A stretch of 49,917 nt of DNA, from NCBI RefSeq assembly GCF_030689025.1, contig NZ_JAUYWA010000026.1, positions 1 through 49,917 of the forward strand, written 5' to 3'. Below are positions 19,491-27,677 of the stretch, in pieces (the stretch's first letter is position 1; every line of letters starts with the position of its first letter). A program made the position numbers and the translations under genes. The stretch comes from Oceanobacter sp. 1_MG-2023 (GTDB taxonomy: Bacteria > Pseudomonadota > Gammaproteobacteria > Pseudomonadales > Oceanobacteraceae). The notes under the pieces were generated by a model, which ran no database searches, was not told the DNA's origin, and saw only the letters and a program-made list of their open reading frames with translations.

Positions 19491-22400
19491 ATGTACAAGC
19501 GTTATAGCGGGATGTTGGCGGGAGCTCTGCTGGCGGTAGCTGGTTTATCTGGATGTTCCGACAGCAGCAGCTCAAGTTCCACCGTGTCAGTCAAGGTCTG
19601 GGTCAACCAGGGCGATTTTGAGGATGCTTATATTTGGTCTACCTCAATCACCGAGGGCGGTCAGGTATCGGTCGATAGCGAAAGCCGCCTGAGCTATGCA
19701 GAATACGATCTGGAAGAAGACAGTGAAGTCACCATTACGATCTCAGCGGAAGAAGTCCAGCAATTCACTCTGATAGGCAAGGTTGAAGACACCGACTTTG
19801 ATGTGACGGCAACCTCGCGCCTGTGCCAATGGATGGACGGCTGTGTTGACGGCGAGACCACCGTGGCCTTTGGTGAAAGCTACAGTGCGGTGGGTGAAAT
19901 GTGGCGTACGGTGGCCTATGACCTGAACGAAGACGAACGGGTTCGCCTGACTCCCTTTACCGACCTGGCAGCAACACTGGCGTACGAACGTCAATACGTT
20001 GAGTCAACTGGTGAATGGGACGTAACGGGTTATTACTCCGCCTGGTCTGTGGTGCAATCGGTTTCCCAGTTGTCGCGCTTGATTGGAGTGGATGATATCC
20101 AGGTCACTCGCCCGGCAGACCTTACCCGGATAGATAACTGGAATGACAGTCAGGCCACCATGCTGGACCAGATTCGGTACGGCGCATTGGTTGCAGCCTG
20201 GAGTCATTTGGAAGAGAGCTATGACGGAGAAGACACGCTGGCAGCCGACGTAGGGGCCGACCTGGTCAGTAACGACGGCCAGTGGTTGCAGAGCGGCGAC
20301 AGCCAGACCGTAAGTCTGGCAGAACTGCTGCAGTTGGCACGGGATAACCTGGATGCTCTGGAGGTTTCCGATACCACCGCAGCAACCTATGTTGCCACGG
20401 TTATCGCCACGCTGGATGCCGATATTGCCGAGCTGGAAGACGACGAGCTGACCGATATTATCCCCGAGACGATCGAAAACCTGGTTGGCTCCGATGATTA
20501 CGAAGACTTTGAACTGGGCTTGCAGCGTACCAAGGCCTTTATCGAGACCCTGCGCACCTATGAAGACAGCTTCTTTGAAGACGGCTATCGGGAAGATGCC
20601 GATGCCTACGTGGATATGGTCAAGGCCATCGGCGAAGACAACGCTGATGAATTCCAGGCCTTGCTTGATGCCTATTTGGATACCTATGAACTTTACACCA
20701 GTTGTTACCTGAGCGCCGGTTGTCCATCGCAAGACAGCAGCATGACCTGGTTGACCAGTATCGACAGCTACGATGCATCTTCCGGCATACTCAAGCTTAA
20801 CGATGGTGATATTACCGTCAGCCAGCGGGTCGCGGATGTAAACACCACCGACGACGATGACGAGCCAGACTCTTCCCATGCCATCGACGTACTGATTGTC
20901 GGAACCTATCAGCAAAATGATCTGATCTTCAACGTCGACCACTATTATGAAGACGACGACGATGATAATGACATCGAACGGCCGTCAGCGGTACGGGTGT
21001 ATTTCACCGATGAAGTCTCAGAACTGGCCGATAGCAGCAGTAACGAGATCATTGGCTATGAATTGCGCTGGGGCGACTTCGAGTTTTATGACCAGACCAC
21101 CGAAGGCACCGATGACGAACTGGAATTTGACGGTTATTTCCGCCTGTTCTATCGGGGCGTACGTGATCCGCAAGATGATTCCTCAGAACTGCGCTTCAAT
21201 ATCGATACCGTGGTGATGGACAGCCGGGTATCAGACGAAATCAGCGGGGATGACGACGACGATGACGAATACGCCGACCTGTATATTGGTGCTGCGGCTT
21301 CCAACGCCTCCGAATATTATCCGGACGAAGTGTTTGCTCCTTTTACTGGCTTCTTTACCCCGAACAGCGGCACAGACTTCACCAAAGGCTCTGTCTCCAG
21401 TGACCTGCTGAGCTATGCCACCGGTACTGAAACCATCAGTAGCGAAGAAGTGGAATACCTCGATATTTATATCCCGCTGGGAGAGTCAATACGTTATCGC
21501 CTGTATCCAACCGTCGAGCGTGAAGACGAATACGATGCCGATGATGACGACGATGAAGATGAGCTGATTTACACCTACGACACCGAAGAGTGTTACCTGG
21601 AGCAAAACGGCAGCAGTTGGGAAGTGGACACCTGTGAACCAACCAGCCGTTATTATGGCGAAGCTGATTTCACCGATTACGTCAACGACCTGTGGGCCAG
21701 CGGTGCGCTGTCGCGTATCTCCATTGATGGGCGGGGCACCTACTTTGTTGAGTGGGCTGCCAACAGCTCCGACAGCAACGGCTGCCTGGTACTGGACGAC
21801 CTCACCACCAGTGGTGAATCAATGGATGGTACTCTCTATGACCCGATGGTTCTGGGGCTGAACACACTCCGCCTGCAAACCTCGCTGGAACTGGATGACC
21901 AGCCAGATACCTTGCTGGATATATACGTCAACGCCCCCACCAGCGATGACTACCACATCTCGGCAGCGCTGTCCCATGACTACAGCAGCACCTCAAGCAA
22001 CGGTTATGTAACAATCGGCAGTGGTTCGGATCTTGATCGTATCGTCCTCAACTATCGCACCGACTATACCTTTGAGACCACCGGCAGCCTGTCGATTTAC
22101 AAGGATGGCGTCTCGCTGTCGCTGGACGATGGCACCACTGACACGGTAGACAGCACCTTGACGGTCTATCTGAATGCCTCCAACGATGTGGACCCATTGC
22201 CGTACACCTACTTGGTGAACGACGAAGGCGACTACGAACTCTGCGTGATATCTAACGAAGCGGAGTGGGATGAAAGCTACAGTTTCGACGACTCAACTTT
22301 CTACCTGAACTACCGTGATGTGGTGTACGGACGTATTGTCAAAGAAAATGGCACCTGGATCGTTCGCTATATCGACGGCACCTTCGAGACCTTGCAATAA
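19491..22400 (+). CDS. Large Asp-rich lipoprotein of unknown function
   Basis: 969 residues. Type II signal peptide with lipobox LSGC (Cys22) followed by Ser-Asp and a serine run, predicting an outer-membrane lipoprotein. The mature chain is extremely acidic; Asp runs stand near residues 453-458, 486-493, 585-593 and 678-691, spaced through predicted beta-rich sequence. The N-terminal part (about 32-120) looks like a small beta domain with two close cysteines (RLCQWMDGCVDGE); the middle (about 140-400) is helical. I recognise no family. The Asp runs suggest divalent-cation binding or halophilic-type surface protein. An own promoter and downstream hairpin suggest a single-gene unit. Codon use is richer in GAC/GAT and C-ending codons than its neighbours. 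Confidence 0.9.
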   Translation: MYKRYSGMLAGALLAVAGLSGCSDSSSSSSTVSVKVWVNQGDFEDAYIWSTSITEGGQVSVDSESRLSYAEYDLEEDSEVTITISAEEVQQFTLIGKVEDTDFDVTATSRLCQWMDGCVDGETTVAFGESYSAVGEMWRTVAYDLNEDERVRLTPFTDLAATLAYERQYVESTGEWDVTGYYSAWSVVQSVSQLSRLIGVDDIQVTRPADLTRIDNWNDSQATMLDQIRYGALVAAWSHLEESYDGEDTLAADVGADLVSNDGQWLQSGDSQTVSLAELLQLARDNLDALEVSDTTAATYVATVIATLDADIAELEDDELTDIIPETIENLVGSDDYEDFELGLQRTKAFIETLRTYEDSFFEDGYREDADAYVDMVKAIGEDNADEFQALLDAYLDTYELYTSCYLSAGCPSQDSSMTWLTSIDSYDASSGILKLNDGDITVSQRVADVNTTDDDDEPDSSHAIDVLIVGTYQQNDLIFNVDHYYEDDDDDNDIERPSAVRVYFTDEVSELADSSSNEIIGYELRWGDFEFYDQTTEGTDDELEFDGYFRLFYRGVRDPQDDSSELRFNIDTVVMDSRVSDEISGDDDDDDEYADLYIGAAASNASEYYPDEVFAPFTGFFTPNSGTDFTKGSVSSDLLSYATGTETISSEEVEYLDIYIPLGESIRYRLYPTVEREDEYDADDDDDEDELIYTYDTEECYLEQNGSSWEVDTCEPTSRYYGEADFTDYVNDLWASGALSRISIDGRGTYFVEWAANSSDSNGCLVLDDLTTSGESMDGTLYDPMVLGLNTLRLQTSLELDDQPDTLLDIYVNAPTSDDYHISAALSHDYSSTSSNGYVTIGSGSDLDRIVLNYRTDYTFETTGSLSIYKDGVSLSLDDGTTDTVDSTLTVYLNASNDVDPLPYTYLVNDEGDYELCVISNEAEWDESYSFDDSTFYLNYRDVVYGRIVKENGTWIVRYIDGTFETLQ

Positions 22401-22415
22401 CCTCTGGTCTTGAAT

Positions 22416-22444
22416 CAGCTACCCACCTTCTGTGTGGGTAGCTG
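22416..22444 (+). terminator. Hairpin after the acidic lipoprotein gene
   Basis: CAGCTACCCAC pairs with GTGGGTAGCTG, 11 perfect pairs over a 7-base loop, 16 bases after the stop. No T-run follows, so it may protect the mRNA end rather than terminate by itself. Confidence 0.6.
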
Positions 22445-22599
22445 GCTATTCCGACTGACCATACCAGCAGCCAAACTGTTCCGGGTGACATTGGTATCAG
22501 TTTTCCCGATGCGGCCAAGCGTCTGGGAGGGCGTATGTGTTTATATGGGTTAAGCAGTACTGCGACGCCCCCTGGTTCTGGCTCTTTTTTGTACCTGCA

Positions 22600-22708
22600 T
22601 TCCAAGTCTTTGATTTTAAAGGGTTTGGGATTCATCTGAAAAATAGAGTGAAAACAGATAAAAGCAAGGAGCACTTTAACAACAAAAAGATATTGTTATT
22701 CTGTTGCA
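22600..22708 (+). promoter_or_regulatory. CRISPR leader (type I-F-like)
   Basis: A/T-rich stretch immediately before repeat 1. It contains AACAAAAAGATATTGTTATT close to the repeat, which resembles from memory the leader-proximal sequence of type I-F arrays. Its position opposite the degenerate last repeat fixes array orientation. The rest of the 22445-22708 gap shows no gene. Confidence 0.65.
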
Positions 22709-22856
22709 GTTCACTGCCGTACAGGCAGCTCAGAAAAATGATATACAAGCCGATGTTGAATGGCTGACGTTCACTGCCGCACAGGCAGCTCAGAAAAATA
22801 TCTTGAAACCTGCCCAGGCAACCCCTTGGTTCACTACCGCACAGGCCGCTCAGAAA
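22709..22856 (+). CRISPR. Three-repeat, two-spacer type I-F CRISPR array
   Basis: Repeats of 28 bases at 22709-22736, 22769-22796 and 22829-22856, with spacers of exactly 32 bases at 22737-22768 and 22797-22828. The repeat (starting GTTCACTGCCG, ending GGCAGCTCAGAAA) matches the type I-F pattern, including the CTGCC/GGCAG stem. Repeats 1 and 2 differ at one base; repeat 3 carries two further changes that break the stem, the usual mark of the leader-distal end. Both spacers happen to begin with AAT. No cas gene is present in the window, so the array is either orphan or served by a distant cas locus. Confidence 0.93.
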
Positions 22857-22922
22857 ATAGCGGCGGCCATGTCGCGGGCGTGAGTGTGGTGTTTCTGAGT
22901 GGTTTTGGGTTATTGGCGCTAA

Positions 22923-23861
22923 CTACATATACACCACGGCATGGCATACAACCCGAAACGCAACGCCAATCAGGGCGCCATAAATTGCGGGTTTGGCGAC
23001 GGCGGCGACGGGTTTGCCGGCGGATAGCAATATCGCAACGCCGGCAACATCGAGGGGGCAGAGCAGTAATCCAGCCAGCAGGTTGATTTGTTGTGGGCTG
23101 ATAACGCCATTGGCGATCTGGTCCATGGCGATCCCCATCATGGCGGTGCCGCCAGCAATGTATTTGGTAATGGCCAGAACCAGGGTTTCGGGTGGGTAGC
23201 CAAGCATCAGGAAGAGCGGTGCCATGGCGGACTCCAGTAATTCGATGACACCGGTCAGTCGCACCAGGTTAACGGCGACCAGGGCGACGACGAGTAACGG
23301 CAAGGCACCAATGGCAATTTCCCAGGCGTCGCTGCCTGCGCGGCGTATCACGGCCATCATGCCGCGCGGGGGTTCGGTCTCGGGCATCAGGTCTTGTTCG
23401 TGGTTGAGTTCTTGCAGACTGAGGTGGCGACCAAAGAGGTAGTAGGTGGCTGCGGCGGCGACCAGTCCACCTCCCAGTGCAATAAGCAGTGTGACGGGGA
23501 TATTCAATCCGGCAGCGGCCATCGGGAACACCACATTGGCCTGGGCCAGTGCCAGCACCATGGCGAGGGTGGCGGCGATATGGCGCGGTGCAGAGCCGGT
23601 GCGGGCCATTACGGCCAGTGTGGCCAGCGGAGCGGCGAAGCTCACCATCATGACCTGAATCAGGGCGAAGACGCCAAGGCCTGTCAGGCCGAACGGCTTG
23701 AGCAGGGGGGCGGTAATCGAGACGATCCGGTTAAGCCAGCCGGTGGCTTCCATCCAGCGCATCAGGCTGAGCATCACAATCATAATGGGCAGTAAGACGA
23801 ATAACGCCAGTTCGACGGCGGATTTGCCAGAGCTGAGTATCGTGGTGGCGATCTGATCCAT
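22923..23861 (-). CDS. Nucleoside recognition (Gate) domain membrane protein
   Basis: 312 residues with about eight hydrophobic segments. Two Gate-type repeats are suggested by matching stretches: one near 30-130 and one near 190-300 (IAGGTAMMGIAMDQIANG and LLCPLDVAGVAILLSAGKP). Members relate to spore maturation proteins SpmA/SpmB and to concentrative nucleoside transporters; the substrate is unknown. Single gene, start ATG 23861, ending 67 bases from the CRISPR array. Confidence 0.85.
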   Translation of the reverse strand: MDQIATTILSSGKSAVELALFVLLPIMIVMLSLMRWMEATGWLNRIVSITAPLLKPFGLTGLGVFALIQVMMVSFAAPLATLAVMARTGSAPRHIAATLAMVLALAQANVVFPMAAAGLNIPVTLLIALGGGLVAAAATYYLFGRHLSLQELNHEQDLMPETEPPRGMMAVIRRAGSDAWEIAIGALPLLVVALVAVNLVRLTGVIELLESAMAPLFLMLGYPPETLVLAITKYIAGGTAMMGIAMDQIANGVISPQQINLLAGLLLCPLDVAGVAILLSAGKPVAAVAKPAIYGALIGVAFRVVCHAVVYM

Positions 23862-24197
23862 GGGCTGTTCCTGAATGGCGATTGACCGGTCGCAGTAATA
23901 AAAAGCAGGTAGCGCCTGCGACTGGCGGTTATATCAAAGCGACGGCAGGCTATCGTACCGAAAGCAGGTCGTCGATATGTAGTGGCTGATAGTAGGAGAT
24001 TATTTTTATGGGCTGGGGCGGCTTGGCAGGTTGATCTGAGAGGTTGGTTCGCGTGGATGGCGTATCCGTGACGGCTTTGGCGGCGGTCACGGCTAATAGC
24101 GGAAAATATTCTCTCGGTGTCTGTTCAGTGACGGGTAATGTCGACGTTTACAACCAGGTGTCAATACAAGGCTCACGACAGGCGTCATTACAGGCAA
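23862..24197. other. 336-base gap without a gene
   Basis: Lies upstream of the Gate-domain gene and downstream of the MarR gene, both on the minus strand. It must hold the Gate gene promoter; I see no RNA gene, repeat or clear terminator. Confidence 0.5.
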
Positions 24198-24680
24198 TTA
24201 ATGCTCTGGCAAGTTGTGGAACAGGGTTTCCAGTAATTTGTTCAGGCGCTGGATCTGGGCTTCGCTCATGCCTTTGAAGCTTTCGCGGAACAGGTCGTGA
24301 GTGACCAGTTGGATATTTTCAATTGCCTGGCGACCTTCTTCGGTGATGGTCACTTCGGTGACTCGGCCATCGTCGCATTTTTGGCGGGTATCGACCAGGC
24401 CATCGTCTTTCATGCGGTAGACGGTTTTGGTGACGGTGGGCAATTTGGCAACGGCATGAATGGCGATTTCAGAAATGCTCGAGGTGCCTTCTTCCTTGAG
24501 GATAAAGAGGATACGCCAGCGTGGAATATCCAGTTTGATTTTTTTCAAGGCCTTTTCCATCGCCAGTACATAACGGCCATGAACCTGGGCGATCCAATAA
24601 AACGGGAAATCTTCTTTGTGGAAGTCTTCGCTGGCAGGATTGTAGCGCTGACTGCGGGGTGATCGGGTCGGTTTGGTCAT
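24198..24680 (-). CDS. MarR-family transcriptional regulator (iacR candidate)
   Basis: 160 residues with a winged helix-turn-helix: ALKKIKLDIPRWRILFILKE (about 45-64), the recognition helix region HAVAKLPTVTKTVYRMKDDGLVDTR, and the wing DDGRVTEVTITEEGRQA. MarR proteins are usually dimeric repressors released by small aromatic ligands. Known auxin-degradation loci carry a MarR regulator (IacR), and this gene lies next to the transport operon of the iac region, so it is the best candidate, though it is about 7.9 kb from iacA. ATG 24680 follows GAGAGCAAGA; the longer frame has no support. Confidence 0.88.
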   Translation of the reverse strand: MTKPTRSPRSQRYNPASEDFHKEDFPFYWIAQVHGRYVLAMEKALKKIKLDIPRWRILFILKEEGTSSISEIAIHAVAKLPTVTKTVYRMKDDGLVDTRQKCDDGRVTEVTITEEGRQAIENIQLVTHDLFRESFKGMSEAQIQRLNKLLETLFHNLPEH

Positions 24681-24725
24681 TCTTGCTCTCGGGCAGAGGT
24701 TCGGGGGCATAAATTCGCCAGAAAC

Positions 24726-24742
24726 TGTACAAAAGTTTTACA
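24726..24742 (-). promoter_or_regulatory. Candidate MarR autoregulatory operator
   Basis: Imperfect 17-base palindrome with TGTA/TACA arms around AAAAGTTTT, 46 bases before the marR start. Size suits a MarR dimer. No identical copy seen in front of iacA. Confidence 0.35.
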
Positions 24743-24862
24743 TGAACAGTCAATGAATCTGGAAGCGAAACCCGACAGTCTCCGAGCATACTGTGCACGG
24801 TCATGACTTTGTCGGGTTGGCACCTGCTGCCATGATGGCTTCGGCAGGGCCAGACGTGTGGT

Positions 24863-24987
24863 AAAAAAAGAAAGCACCACCACCGATAAAGGAAGGAGGG
24901 AGGTAAACAGAGTGCTTCCTTTTTATCCGGCAGCTATTGGTTATGAGAAACCGGATAAAAAGAAGACGACTCTGTGGTGGTGCTTTC
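24863..24987 (-). terminator. Long nested hairpin with T7 tail ending the transport/aldolase operon
   Basis: On the minus strand, GAAAGCACCACCAC (24987-24974) pairs perfectly with GTGGTGGTGCTTTC (24883-24870), which runs into seven T. Inside is a second stem, 12 perfect pairs (CCGGATAAAAAG / CTTTTTATCCGG at 24951-24962 and 24919-24930), extended by CTTC/GAAG and AGAGT/ACTCT with bulges. It starts 26 bases after the aldolase stop, so termination of the operon fits. The size, about 120 bases, is unusual for a plain terminator. Confidence 0.7.
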
Positions 24988-25013
24988 AAAACGGTGAGGC
25001 CCGGCTGGGGGTA

Positions 25014-25775
25014 TTACCAGCTTGGGCCTTTTTCGGCTTCCATTTTACGAACCATGGCGTCGAAGAATTTTTTGGCAAAGCCACTGTCTTTGATCAGCAT
25101 CTGGGTCAGGTCGGCACAGCGCTGACTGATGGACTCTTCCAGCAGATTGTCTTCACCTCCCAGTGCCCCGGCGGTGACTTGAATCTCGGCAGCGCGCTGG
25201 ACAGTCCAAAGCAAGAACAGGGTGCGTTCAATATCCATTTCGCCTACGGCGATGCCATGGTTACGCAAGACCAGTATGTGTCTGTCACCAAGGCTGTCGA
25301 GCATGCGGCTACGCTCTTCCGGAAACAGGGTGATGCCTTCAAAGGCGTGGTAGCCAACGCGACCAAACAGCTGGGCACCGTAAAAATCGTTGTGGGTAAA
25401 GCCGATTTTTTTCTGGGCGATGGCAGACACTTCATTGGTGTGGGTATGAATCACGCAGTGGATGTCATCACGGGCGCCATGGATAGCGCCATGCAAGGCA
25501 AAACCTGCGGGGTTGGCGTCGTAAGGGGAATCATCCAGCTTGTTGCCGTCGACACCTACCTTGATCAGGTTGGCCGGGGTGATTTCGGTGTAGTTGAGGC
25601 CAAACGGGTTTACCAGGTAACAGTCATCCTGATCCATCAAGCGGGCTGAAATATGGTTAAAAATGGACTCAGTCCAGCCAAAAAAATCGATCAGATGGTA
25701 GCAGTGAGCCAGTTTGACACGCAGATCCCATTCGCTGTCGCTGATGTTGTCTGGGCGGATCATTTGCTGCTTCAT
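25014..25775 (-). CDS. Class II aldolase/adducin family protein
   Basis: 253 residues with the FucA/AraD fold: VNPFGLNYTEITPANLIKV (about 55-73), the zinc motif HTHTNE (about 110-115) and NHGIAVGE with the distal His (about 168-175). Members are metal-dependent aldolases, epimerases or decarboxylases. It is the last gene of the ABC-transport operon, 65 bases after the panE-like gene, so a role in the side chain or ring-product metabolism of the imported compound is likely, but the substrate cannot be read from sequence. Confidence 0.88.
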   Translation of the reverse strand: MKQQMIRPDNISDSEWDLRVKLAHCYHLIDFFGWTESIFNHISARLMDQDDCYLVNPFGLNYTEITPANLIKVGVDGNKLDDSPYDANPAGFALHGAIHGARDDIHCVIHTHTNEVSAIAQKKIGFTHNDFYGAQLFGRVGYHAFEGITLFPEERSRMLDSLGDRHILVLRNHGIAVGEMDIERTLFLLWTVQRAAEIQVTAGALGGEDNLLEESISQRCADLTQMLIKDSGFAKKFFDAMVRKMEAEKGPSW

Positions 25776-25840
25776 AACATATTTCCTTCGTGATTCTACG
25801 GTCGTTAATATTCAGATAGTTGTTGATGGCTATCGGTGGA

Positions 25841-26815
25841 TCAAGCGTTACGCTGCTGTTGGGACAAAAACTCGGCCAACGCCAATATATGGCGTGTGGT
25901 GGGCATATCGATGCCGGTTTTTTCGGCAACCTCTACGACTGCGTGGCCGATGGTGGCCAGCTCCAGCGGTGCTCCGGCTTCGAAGTCTTGCAGCATGGAG
26001 GTTTTGATGGCGCCCATGCCGGTGCCCATTTCCATAATGGATTGTGGGTCAAAACGAACCCGGGCACCGTGGGATGCGGCGGCAAGCAAGGTTTCGTCCA
26101 ATACGCGTCGCACCAGTGGTTGCAGCTGCGGATCGGAGTAGAGTTGCTCCAGCGTGGCACCACTGATGACCGACAACGGGTTGGAGGTCAGGTTGGCGAT
26201 GACCTTGGTCCATATCTGGTCGCGAATATTGTCTGTGCTGCGGGCTTCGATACCGGCGTGTTCGATCAGTTGCCGGATGCGTTCCAGGCGGTCGGTCAAC
26301 TGATGGGTGATTTCTCCGATGATCATCAAGTGCGGGTTGGCCGCGTTGACGATGCCGGGGGCGGTACGGGTGGCGGTAATAAACACCACGCAGCCAATCA
26401 GGTGCTGTTGAGGCACCAACCGGTTCAGCTCGCCGTCGGGATCAATGGCCTTGATCGGGTCGTTGGCAAACCGGCTTTCGATGCCTCGGAAATACCACCA
26501 GGGCAAACCGTTCACCACAGGAATAACCACGGTGTCGGGGTGAAGCATCGGCTGTATTTGAGCGAACACAGCACCAAGAGCAGGGGCTTTGGTGCATACC
26601 AGGATCAGGTCTTGCGGCCCCAGGGCTTCGGCAGACTCGCTGGCGTGGACACTGACTGTGTGCTCGCCATCGAGATCGTTCAGCCGGATACCATGGTGTT
26701 GCAGCTGCTGCAGGGTTGCCCCACGAGCCAGAACATTCACTGGCTGCCCGGAAGCCGCGATACGAGCGGCGAGGGTGCAGCCGATCGCGCCGGCACCGGC
26801 AATACAGATGCGCAT
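25841..26815 (-). CDS. 2-dehydropantoate 2-reductase family oxidoreductase (ApbA/PanE-like)
   Basis: 324 residues. N-terminal Rossmann motif CIAGAGAIGCTLAARI (about 4-19) with an NADP-type loop, then the ketopantoate reductase C-terminal helical domain with KVIANLTSNPLSVISGATLEQL (about 188-209), which holds the catalytic Lys and Asn/Ser positions. PanE paralogues in catabolic operons reduce other 2-oxoacids or oxidise hydroxyacids. Placed between livF and the aldolase gene, in one operon, so pantothenate synthesis is unlikely. ATG 26815 rather than an upstream TTG. Confidence 0.87.
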   Translation of the reverse strand: MRICIAGAGAIGCTLAARIAASGQPVNVLARGATLQQLQHHGIRLNDLDGEHTVSVHASESAEALGPQDLILVCTKAPALGAVFAQIQPMLHPDTVVIPVVNGLPWWYFRGIESRFANDPIKAIDPDGELNRLVPQQHLIGCVVFITATRTAPGIVNAANPHLMIIGEITHQLTDRLERIRQLIEHAGIEARSTDNIRDQIWTKVIANLTSNPLSVISGATLEQLYSDPQLQPLVRRVLDETLLAAASHGARVRFDPQSIMEMGTGMGAIKTSMLQDFEAGAPLELATIGHAVVEVAEKTGIDMPTTRHILALAEFLSQQQRNA

Positions 26816-26879
26816 AACATACTTCCCGTTCAAAATGGATAGAGTGGCCCGCCTGCGCGGGCCTTGAGACTATCAGGTG

Positions 26880-27677
26880 TTAGCTGGAGAGCAATTCCTG
26901 ATGCTTGCTGGCCAGACCCAAATAGGCATCGATCACGCGTGAGTCGTTGGCCAGTTCGGCGGCCGGGCCGTGCATGGCAACCTGACCTCCTTCCAGAACA
27001 TAGGCGTAATCGGCGACTTTCAGCGCGGCGCGGGCGTTTTGTTCCACCAGCAGGATCGATACACCCTGACGCCGCAAGTCGGCAAAGATGCGGAAGATCT
27101 CTCGGGTGATCAGTGGTGCCAGACCAAGGCTGGGTTCGTCCAGCATCAGCAAGCGGGGTTTGGCCATCAAGGCGCGACCGATAGCCAGCATCTGCCGCTC
27201 ACCTCCGGACAGCGTGGCTGCCAGTTGGTGACGACGCTCCCACAGGCGAGGGAAAAGGCTGTAAACCTCTGACTGGGTGGTTTCATAACCGGTATCGCCT
27301 CGGCGATAGCGTTGAAAGGCTCCCAGCAACAGGTTGTCGGCGACGGTCATGGTGCCAAACAGCTCGCGTTTCTCCGGCACCAGGCCGAGGCCTTTGCCGA
27401 CCAGGGTCTCGACTTCTGGCACGGTGTACACCGTGCCATCAAAGTTCATGTTTCCCTTGGAGGGCAGGATGCCCATGATGGCTGATAGCAGCGTGGTTTT
27501 ACCGGCACCGTTGGGGCCAATCACGGTAACAATCTGGCCTTCACTGACGGTAACATCGACGCCGGTGAGGGCTTCGACATTGCCGTAAGAAACGCGCAGC
27601 CCCTGAACATCCAGCACTTTGTTGACGACGTTGTTAGCAACCTTGTTGGTGACGTTATGCGATACAGGGTTAGACAT
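26880..27677 (-). CDS. Branched-chain-amino-acid-type ABC transporter ATPase (LivF family)
   Basis: 265 residues. Walker A GPNGAGKTT (about 54-62), Q-loop GLVPEKRELF, signature LSGGERQML, Walker B LLMLDEPSLGL, and switch His replaced by the LVEQN stretch typical of LivF. The N-terminal 20 residues (repeated VTNKVANNVVNKV) are unusual and absent from standard LivF. Its start overlaps the fused permease-ATPase stop by one base (TGATG on the minus strand), so expression is coupled. With the LivG half next door it completes the ATPase pair of the importer. Confidence 0.93.
   Translation of the reverse strand: MSNPVSHNVTNKVANNVVNKVLDVQGLRVSYGNVEALTGVDVTVSEGQIVTVIGPNGAGKTTLLSAIMGILPSKGNMNFDGTVYTVPEVETLVGKGLGLVPEKRELFGTMTVADNLLLGAFQRYRRGDTGYETTQSEVYSLFPRLWERRHQLAATLSGGERQMLAIGRALMAKPRLLMLDEPSLGLAPLITREIFRIFADLRRQGVSILLVEQNARAALKVADYAYVLEGGQVAMHGPAAELANDSRVIDAYLGLASKHQELLSS

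Noticed and set aside
22760..23086. 108-codon frame across the CRISPR repeats
   Set aside because: It is built from repeat and spacer sequence and from the antisense of the Gate-domain gene.
25841..26815. Pantothenate biosynthesis gene panE
   Set aside because: Family match is clear, but the place inside a catabolic transport operon argues for a paralogue with another substrate, so the symbol was not given.
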